From the NCBI GenBank assembly GCA_946402945.1, contig CAMIYB010000011.1, forward strand, positions 1-37,349: 37,349 nt of DNA. The letters are read 5' to 3'. Under the pieces are notes generated by a model that had not been told where the DNA came from, made no database searches, and saw only the letters and a program-made list of their open reading frames with translations. Position 1 is the first letter of the stretch; each line of letters starts with the position of its first letter. The stretch is from an uncultured Bacteroidales bacterium. GTDB lineage: Bacteria; Bacteroidota; Bacteroidia; Bacteroidales; UBA932. The position numbers were made by a program, and so were the translations under genes. Positions 32,198 to 37,349 of this stretch are shown here, in pieces.

Positions 32198-33619
32198 TTA
32201 GTTTCCAGAGGGGACGAGCATCCGCTCGATGTCGCCGACATACTGCCGGAAGGTCTTGTCCGTGGACATCAGGTCGGAGACCGTCGTACAGGCGTGCAGC
32301 ACGGTCGCGTGGTCCTTCCCGCCCAGTTCGGCGCCGATGGTCGAGAGCGAGCAACCGACGAGGTTGCGGCTCATGTACATGGCGATCTGGCGGGCCTGGA
32401 CGATCTGGCGTTTGCGCGACTTCGACAGCAGGGCGTCCCGGGTGATGTTGAAATAGTCGCAGACGATTTTCTGGACCTTTTCGATGGAGATGTCGTTCTT
32501 CTCCTGCCCGACGATCTTGCCGGTCACCTTTTCGGCGAGGGCGACGGTCACTTCGGTCCGTCCCAGGGTCGCATAGGCGATCAGGGATACCAGCGCGCCT
32601 TCCAACTCGCGGAAATTGGTCTTGATACGTGTGGCCAGATACACCAGAACGTCTTCGGAGATGTTGCTGACGCCTTCCCGCAGGCAGCGGTCACGGAGCA
32701 TCTGCAGGCGCGTGGGATAGGAGGGCTGGCGAAGTTCGACGGAGAGCCCCCATTTCATCCGGGAGAGCAGGCGCTCCTCGAAATTCTGGAGTTCTGCCGG
32801 CGCCCGGTCGGAGGTGAAAATCAACTGTTTGCCGCTTTCGTGCAGGTAGTTGAAAATATTGAAGAACACGTTCTGCGTTCCCTGTCCCACCATGTCCTGG
32901 ATGTCATCGACGATGAGGACCTCGATCTTCATGTAGAAGGCCAGGAAATCCGTGAGTTTGTTCTTCACGGTGGCGTCCATGAACTGGGTCTTGAATTCAT
33001 TGCCGGTCACGTAAAGCACCACCAGATCGGGATATTTCTCTTTGATGGCCAGTCCGACGGCCTGCGCCAGGTGGGTCTTGCCGAGACCGGGGCGGCCGAA
33101 GATGAACAGGGGGTTGAACGGGGTCTTGCCGGGCGCATCCGAGATGCTCATACCGGCCGTGATGCCCATCTTGTTGCACTCCCCTTCCACCAGGTTGTGG
33201 AAATTGTAGTCCGGGTTGAGCCGGGGATTGATCTGGATCCGTTGGAGGCCCGGGAAGACGAAAGGTCCGGGATTCCCCTCCGTAGGATAGGAAGAAATGC
33301 TGACGGGACGGTTGTTCGGGGCGGTACCCTGGGCGGCCGGGAAGGTCATCGGGGGCTGCGTCTGGACCGGGCGGACGTTGTAATAAAGTTGTGCGCCGGG
33401 ACCGATGACGCGCTTGATGGTCTTTTTCAGGATATCCAGGTAAGCGCCTTCAAGGTATTCACGGAAGAAATCGGAGGGAACTTCCAGGGTCAGGGTCTCT
33501 CCGACGAGGGAAACGGGCCGCAGCGGACGGAACCATGTCTGGAACTTCACCGGATCCACGATTTGCTCGATGATCCGGAGGCAGTTATCCCATACGGTGA
33601 TATGGTTGCTATATTCCAC
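32198..33619 (-). CDS. dnaA: Chromosomal replication initiator protein DnaA
   Basis: Protein of 473 residues with a GTG start. DnaA-ATP binds origin boxes and opens oriC. Domain I is at about 1-80, a Pro/Gln-rich linker at 85-130, and the AAA+ domain has Walker A GRPGLGKT at 175-182 and Walker B VDDI at 237-240. The C-terminal DNA-binding domain has the signature GGKDHATVLHACTTV starting at 433. The 315 bases upstream are non-coding and AT-rich and should hold its promoter, so the mRNA has a leader of perhaps 150-200 bases. pepD and rpe follow closely. Confidence 0.97.
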   Translation of the reverse strand: MEYSNHITVWDNCLRIIEQIVDPVKFQTWFRPLRPVSLVGETLTLEVPSDFFREYLEGAYLDILKKTIKRVIGPGAQLYYNVRPVQTQPPMTFPAAQGTAPNNRPVSISSYPTEGNPGPFVFPGLQRIQINPRLNPDYNFHNLVEGECNKMGITAGMSISDAPGKTPFNPLFIFGRPGLGKTHLAQAVGLAIKEKYPDLVVLYVTGNEFKTQFMDATVKNKLTDFLAFYMKIEVLIVDDIQDMVGQGTQNVFFNIFNYLHESGKQLIFTSDRAPAELQNFEERLLSRMKWGLSVELRQPSYPTRLQMLRDRCLREGVSNISEDVLVYLATRIKTNFRELEGALVSLIAYATLGRTEVTVALAEKVTGKIVGQEKNDISIEKVQKIVCDYFNITRDALLSKSRKRQIVQARQIAMYMSRNLVGCSLSTIGAELGGKDHATVLHACTTVSDLMSTDKTFRQYVGDIERMLVPSGN

Positions 33620-33934
33620 TTGTCGGCGTTTTTTCAGTCAAAAAAAGCACCCGGGTTCAAGGGGCGGGCCCTCTCTTCCGATTGCTTGTGCAAAATTGGA
33701 GGAAAAAAACTTTATAAAAAAATTTATTTGCTATTGGATTTGAAAATTATTTTGCTTTAATTAAACGTTTGCAAACTTACATATTGTCTGTTTTGTAAGC
33801 GTTTGAAAATCAGCGTTTTATTTTTGCAAATATAGGATTAAAACGTTTGCGAAAATAGTCCTAAAATAGAGCGATTCCAAATAAGAACGTCCGCGAATTT
33901 CGCTGCCACAGGGCCTTTTGCACGATAATTCTAT
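33620..33934. other. AT-rich intergenic region upstream of dnaA
   Basis: No gene. Two minus-strand TAnnTTTG matches (TATATTTG at 33834-33827 and TAAGTTTG at 33779-33772) are candidate dnaA -7 elements. CGTTTG or CGTTTT occurs four times on the plus strand (starting at 33766, 33800, 33814 and 33844), one copy inside the palindrome GTTTGCAAAC (33767-33776). No consensus DnaA box (TTATCCACA) is present, so calling this oriC would be unsupported. Autoregulatory or origin-like roles are possible. Confidence 0.4.
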
Positions 33935-35137
33935 TCATCGGACCAGTTTCGTTTCTTCTTCCGAAAACTGGACAAGGAAGGAGCCCGGAAAATCTTTTTC
34001 CAACTTCTTTTTTTCTTCCCTTGCGGCGGAAAGTTTTTCCCTGGCGCCGACTATATATTTATATAAGGTTCCGCTCTTGACCACGGTCACCTTGTGGCCC
34101 TTGAAAAAACGATCCTTTTCGGACAGGACCTTTCCCGAAGCCAGGACCTGCGTCCCGTAACCGGATTTGAGGGCGGGAGCGACGGATTCGGGGGCCGGAG
34201 CGGTTTCCGCCGGAGGCGTCTGGGCCGCGGCCGGGGCCGTCTGCGTCCCGGGCGCTTCGCCCGAAGCGGCCGGTTCCTTCCCGACGTTCTCGACCGGTTT
34301 GGACGTCCCTACACTTCCGTCATAACGCCTTTTGAAGGCGGCGATAGCCTCGAAGATGCCCTTGGCAATCCTGTCCTGTCCCGCCTCCGTGCGCATGGCG
34401 TCAAGGTCGCCGGTGTTGGTGATAAAGCCGCATTCGAGGAGAACGGCCGGCATGGTCGTTTTCCACAGCACCAGGAACGGGTCCTGGGAAATGCCGCGGT
34501 TCTTTTTCACCGCCCCGCCGGTCAGATGGGCGCCCAGGTCTTCGGCGAATTCCAGACTCTGGCTCAGGTTGGCGTTCTGCATCAGGCTGAAGATGATGTA
34601 GGACTCGGGATCGGAGGGATCGAAACCCTGGTATTTGGTCGAATAGTCGTCTTCCAGGAGGATGACGGAATTCTCCCGCTTACAGAGGGCCATGTTGCTC
34701 GAAATGAGGTCGTAACCCTTCTTGGACTGGCCCAGGGTGTGGATGGAGAAACCGGTGACGGAGGCGTATTGCTTGTTGAGTTTCGGATCGACGGAATTGA
34801 CGTGGATGGACAGGAAAAGGCCCGCCTTTCCCCGCTTGGCGATGGCGGCGCGCTCCCCCAGTTCGACGAAGGTGTCGTCGTCCCGTGTCATGAGGACTTT
34901 GACCTGGGGATAGGCCTCCCGGACAAGTTTGCGTACTTTCAGACCGATGGCCAGGGTGATGTCTTTTTCCATGGTCTTTTTGCCGTCGATGCTGATGCAG
35001 CCGGGGTCGTGTCCGCCGTGACCGGGGTCAAGGCAGATGGTGTTCAGGCCGATGGACTTGTCCTGTGCCCGGAGTCCGACGGCGACCGGCAGGAGCGCCA
35101 GAAGGGCCGCGAGACTATGTCTGAGAAACCGTTTCAA
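33935..35137 (-). CDS. N-acetylmuramoyl-L-alanine amidase (Amidase_3)
   Basis: Protein of 400 residues with a TTG start; no ATG or GTG in frame precedes a complete signal peptide (MKRFLRHSLAALLALLPVAV, then GLRAQ). The enzyme cuts the amide bond between the glycan strand and stem peptide of murein in the periplasm. The zinc site begins with His 40 (LDPGHGGHDPG), continues through LFLSIHVNSV, and the catalytic Glu is in AVLLECGFITN. After about residue 285 comes a Pro/Ala-rich linker (APAAAQTPPAETAPAPE) and a C-terminal module (SGYGTQVLASGK, then YKYIVGAREKLSAAREEKKK) that resembles a SPOR-like peptidoglycan-binding end. It is divergent from lptD, with 86 bases between. Confidence 0.92.
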   Translation of the reverse strand: MKRFLRHSLAALLALLPVAVGLRAQDKSIGLNTICLDPGHGGHDPGCISIDGKKTMEKDITLAIGLKVRKLVREAYPQVKVLMTRDDDTFVELGERAAIAKRGKAGLFLSIHVNSVDPKLNKQYASVTGFSIHTLGQSKKGYDLISSNMALCKRENSVILLEDDYSTKYQGFDPSDPESYIIFSLMQNANLSQSLEFAEDLGAHLTGGAVKKNRGISQDPFLVLWKTTMPAVLLECGFITNTGDLDAMRTEAGQDRIAKGIFEAIAAFKRRYDGSVGTSKPVENVGKEPAASGEAPGTQTAPAAAQTPPAETAPAPESVAPALKSGYGTQVLASGKVLSEKDRFFKGHKVTVVKSGTLYKYIVGAREKLSAAREEKKKLEKDFPGSFLVQFSEEETKLVR

Positions 35138-35172
35138 AACTTTCTTCTGTTGAATAATTGAGAAAATGGTCT

Positions 35173-35195
35173 TATATTTGCACTTTGCAAATTTA
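35173..35195. promoter_or_regulatory. Overlapping divergent promoters of lptD and the amidase gene
   Basis: TATATTTG at 35173-35180 on the plus strand lies 43 bases before the lptD ATG. TAAATTTG at 35195-35188 on the minus strand lies 50 bases before the amidase TTG. The two elements are seven bases apart, so polymerase binding at one should hinder the other. Confidence 0.45.
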
Positions 35196-35223
35196 GTAAA
35201 ATTTGCCGTAAAACGCTATTTGC

Positions 35224-37349
35224 ATGTCGCATTCTTGCGCCAGGGGTCCACATAAATTCTGGGGACGGTTGCTTTTTGCCTCCGTCTTGGGGCTGTTTTT
35301 GTTCAGTTGCTTTTCCGGCCTTTCCCAGGACGGACGCCGCCGGCGTGACCGCAGGACGACATTCAGTCAGGCCGTTGCCTATCACCCTGACAGCGTGGAG
35401 GTTTCCGATTCCATCAAGGCCATCCGCGACTCCATCCACCGGGCGGATTCCCTTTTTAAACTTGATTCCGCCGCCCTCCAGCGGCAGAGTTCGCTGGACT
35501 ACCCCGCGTTTACGGGTGCGAAAGACTCCCTGATCGAAGTGTTCTCCGACGGCCGCCGTCTCGCCTACTATTACGGCGACGTGACCGTGGAATATGGCGA
35601 CCTCAAGCTGACGGCCGATTACATGGAATACGACATGAACTCCGGCACCCTCTACGCCCGCGGCACCAAGGATACCCTCAGCGGCGAGATCAAGGGCATG
35701 CCGACCATGACGGAAGGTAAGTCCTCCTATACGATGGAGGAACTCCGCTATAACTTCAATTCCCGCAAGGCCCGGATTACCAACATGGTGACCCAGCAGG
35801 ACGAGGGTCTGCTGCACGGCCGCAACATCAAGATGATGGCGGACCGGTCCATCAATATCACCAAGGGCAAATATACCGTCTGCGACCTGGAGAACCCGCA
35901 CTACTACATGACCCTTTCCGCAGCCAAGGTCATCACGGAACCGTCCCAGAAGACGGTTTTCGGTCCGGCCGGCCTCGTGGTGGAGGACGTTCCCCTGCCC
36001 ATCGGCATTCCCTTCGGCTTCATCCCGAAACGGCCGAGCCGTGCGACGGGTCTTCTGATGCCGACCTTCGGCGAAGAGACGGCCCGCGGTTTCTACCTCC
36101 GGGACCTGGGCATGTATTTCGTCTTCGGCGATTATTTCGACCTGTCGGTGACTGGCGACATCTACACCCTGGGCTCCTGGGGCATCGACATCAACTCGCG
36201 TTACAAGGTCAACTACAAGTTCAACGGCAACCTGTCCTTTACCTATTCCAACGACCAGACGGGTGAATATGGCGCCGCGGATTTCTTCCAGACCAAGAAC
36301 CTGGGTCTGAAGTGGTCGCACACGCAGGACAGTAAATTTATGCCCGGGACGACCTTCAACGCATCTGTCAACTTCTCCAGCCCCTCCAACAACCGGTACA
36401 ATTCCCGCTCCGTGACCGAAGCCCTGCAGAACCAGGCATCTTCCTCCATCTCCTTCTCGAAGAACTGGAACGGCAAATTCAGCCTTTCGGTCAACGCCCT
36501 CCACAGCCAGAATTCCCGGGACAGCTCCTATGCCTTCACCCTGCCGAACATCACCTTCTCTGTGACGCGTTTCTATCCTTTCAAGCGCAAGGTGCGCGTG
36601 GGCAAGGAACGATTCTACGAAAAGTTCTCCCTGGGCTACAGCACCACCCTGCAGAACAAGATCAACTTCAAGGCTTCCGAGTTCGGCAAGGAGGGATTCT
36701 TCGATAAGTTCCAGAACGGCATGTCGCACAATTTCCAGATCGGCCTGCCGAACTTTACCCTGCTGAAATATTTCAACTTCACGCCGAGCATCTCCTACAG
36801 CGCCAATATGTTTTTCCGGAAATCGGAATACGTCTATGATGCCGAGCAGGGCAAGCTGGTCCAACAGATGGGGAAACAGTTCAGCCACCTGGGCCTGACG
36901 CACAATTACTCCGGCAGCATGGCCATGAGCACCCGTATCTACGGTTTGTTCAATTTCGGCCAGAACCACCGGATCCAGGCCATCCGGCATGTCATCTCCC
37001 CCTCGGTTTCCTTCTCCGTCAGTCCCGAGAAAGGCACCTATGCCAACGGCTGGCGTACGCTCACTTACACCGACAAGAACGGGGTCGAGCAGAACTACGA
37101 CTATAATATCTATGCCGGTCAGATCAACTCCTATCCCGCCAAGGGTAAGACGGCCAGCGCCAACATCTCCATCGGCAACAACCTCGAGGCCAAAGTACGC
37201 GATCTGCGCGACACGACGGGCAAGGGCGTCAAAAAAGTCAAACTGCTGGATCAGTTGAGCATCAACACGGGGTACAATTTCCTGGCCGATTCCCTGCGGA
37301 TGTCCAACGTCAGCGTCTCCATGTCAACCTCCGTTTTCGGCAAGGTCGG
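35224..37349 (+). CDS. lptD: LPS-assembly outer-membrane protein LptD, Bacteroidota type (3' end cut by window)
   Basis: Open frame from the ATG at 35224 to the window edge, 708 codons without a stop. LptD inserts lipopolysaccharide into the outer leaflet. A basic stretch and hydrophobic core at residues 10-35 (FWGRLLFASVLGLFLFSCFS) form the signal peptide; the Cys makes a lipoprotein possible but less likely. Residues about 105-250 form the OstA/LptA-like beta-jellyroll (YYYGDVTVEYGDLKLTADYM, GTLYARGTKDT, LLHGRNIKMMAD, ITKGKYTVCDLENPHYYM). The barrel follows (PIGIPFGFIPKRPSRATGLL, then many strands such as DYFDLSVTGDIYTLGSWG, IDINSRYKVNYKFNG). I see no frameshift. The missing C-terminus should hold the rest of the barrel. 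Confidence 0.9.
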   Translation, partial: MSHSCARGPHKFWGRLLFASVLGLFLFSCFSGLSQDGRRRRDRRTTFSQAVAYHPDSVEVSDSIKAIRDSIHRADSLFKLDSAALQRQSSLDYPAFTGAKDSLIEVFSDGRRLAYYYGDVTVEYGDLKLTADYMEYDMNSGTLYARGTKDTLSGEIKGMPTMTEGKSSYTMEELRYNFNSRKARITNMVTQQDEGLLHGRNIKMMADRSINITKGKYTVCDLENPHYYMTLSAAKVITEPSQKTVFGPAGLVVEDVPLPIGIPFGFIPKRPSRATGLLMPTFGEETARGFYLRDLGMYFVFGDYFDLSVTGDIYTLGSWGIDINSRYKVNYKFNGNLSFTYSNDQTGEYGAADFFQTKNLGLKWSHTQDSKFMPGTTFNASVNFSSPSNNRYNSRSVTEALQNQASSSISFSKNWNGKFSLSVNALHSQNSRDSSYAFTLPNITFSVTRFYPFKRKVRVGKERFYEKFSLGYSTTLQNKINFKASEFGKEGFFDKFQNGMSHNFQIGLPNFTLLKYFNFTPSISYSANMFFRKSEYVYDAEQGKLVQQMGKQFSHLGLTHNYSGSMAMSTRIYGLFNFGQNHRIQAIRHVISPSVSFSVSPEKGTYANGWRTLTYTDKNGVEQNYDYNIYAGQINSYPAKGKTASANISIGNNLEAKVRDLRDTTGKGVKKVKLLDQLSINTGYNFLADSLRMSNVSVSMSTSVFGKV

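Noticed and set aside
33687..33924. Degenerate DnaA-box-like TGTGCAAAA (33687-33695) and TTTTGCACG (33916-33924) flanking the dnaA gap
   Set aside because: Each differs from the consensus in at least two positions. They do not by themselves support an origin.

Overview
This window is a piece of a Bacteroidota chromosome, most likely Bacteroidales. The coding DNA is fairly G+C-rich by eye (high fifties percent), so an Alistipes/Rikenellaceae-like or uncultured gut lineage fits better than a classical low-GC Bacteroides; this placement is inference. Supporting signs are the promoters (many start regions carry TAnnTTTG, the Bacteroidota primary-sigma -7 element, some with TTTG about 20 bases upstream), the near absence of Shine-Dalgarno sequences, and family-typical genes: a long NusB, DUF5606, a PUR/DUF3276 protein, a YghO-like acetyltransferase and a Bacteroidota-type LptD. 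Almost every gene is a conserved chromosomal gene, packed with overlaps of a few bases. I see no insertion sequence, prophage, CRISPR array, tRNA or rRNA.

Layout. 118-1276 (-): two small secreted, probably outer-membrane, barrel proteins. 1377-3852 (+): a GNAT-like acetyltransferase and the replication-repair ATPase RarA. 3840-6119 (-): a TonB-dependent receptor whose leader holds a TPP riboswitch (6153-6226), so it is very probably an outer-membrane thiamin receptor. 6245-7006 (-): a glutaminyl-peptide cyclotransferase lipoprotein. 7067-7403 (+): the RNase P RNA gene. 7483-8961 (+): a UPF0371/DUF1846 protein. 8973-13071 (-): glpABC, the anaerobic glycerol-3-phosphate dehydrogenase. 13152-14692 (+): queC-queD-queE for the queuosine precursor. 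14693-17363 (-): a lipoprotein, rimO and DUF5606. 17376-20199 (-): nusB-yajC-ybbR-coaE. 20299-20667 (+): a PUR-domain protein followed by a strong terminator. 20737-23271 (-): a three-gene unit (55-aa protein, beta-helix protein, lipoprotein) that I could not assign. 23429-24070 (+): an orphan LuxR-type response regulator. 24144-25415 (+): an MTA/SAH-deaminase-like amidohydrolase. 25412-29305 (-): rsfS-ftsH-cdsA-psd. 29384-30124 (+): a biotin ligase. 30108-33619 (-): dnaA-pepD-rpe. 33620-33934: an AT-rich gap. 33935-35137 (-): a cell-wall amidase. 35224 to the window end (+): lptD, cut by the window edge.

Functionally this is mostly housekeeping: envelope building (lptD, amidase, cdsA, psd, yajC, ftsH), translation and RNA processing (rnpB, rimO, rsfS, nusB, queCDE), replication (dnaA, rarA), cofactor supply (coaE, biotin ligase, thiamin uptake) and anaerobic respiration (glpABC). 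I found no convincing wholly new system. The items most worth a second look are the TPP riboswitch controlling a lone receptor and its possible alternative pairing, the uncharacterised beta-helix operon, a terminator embedded in the coding end of the opposing gene, a U-rich terminator-like hairpin inside RNase P RNA, and the repeat-bearing AT-rich gap upstream of dnaA.
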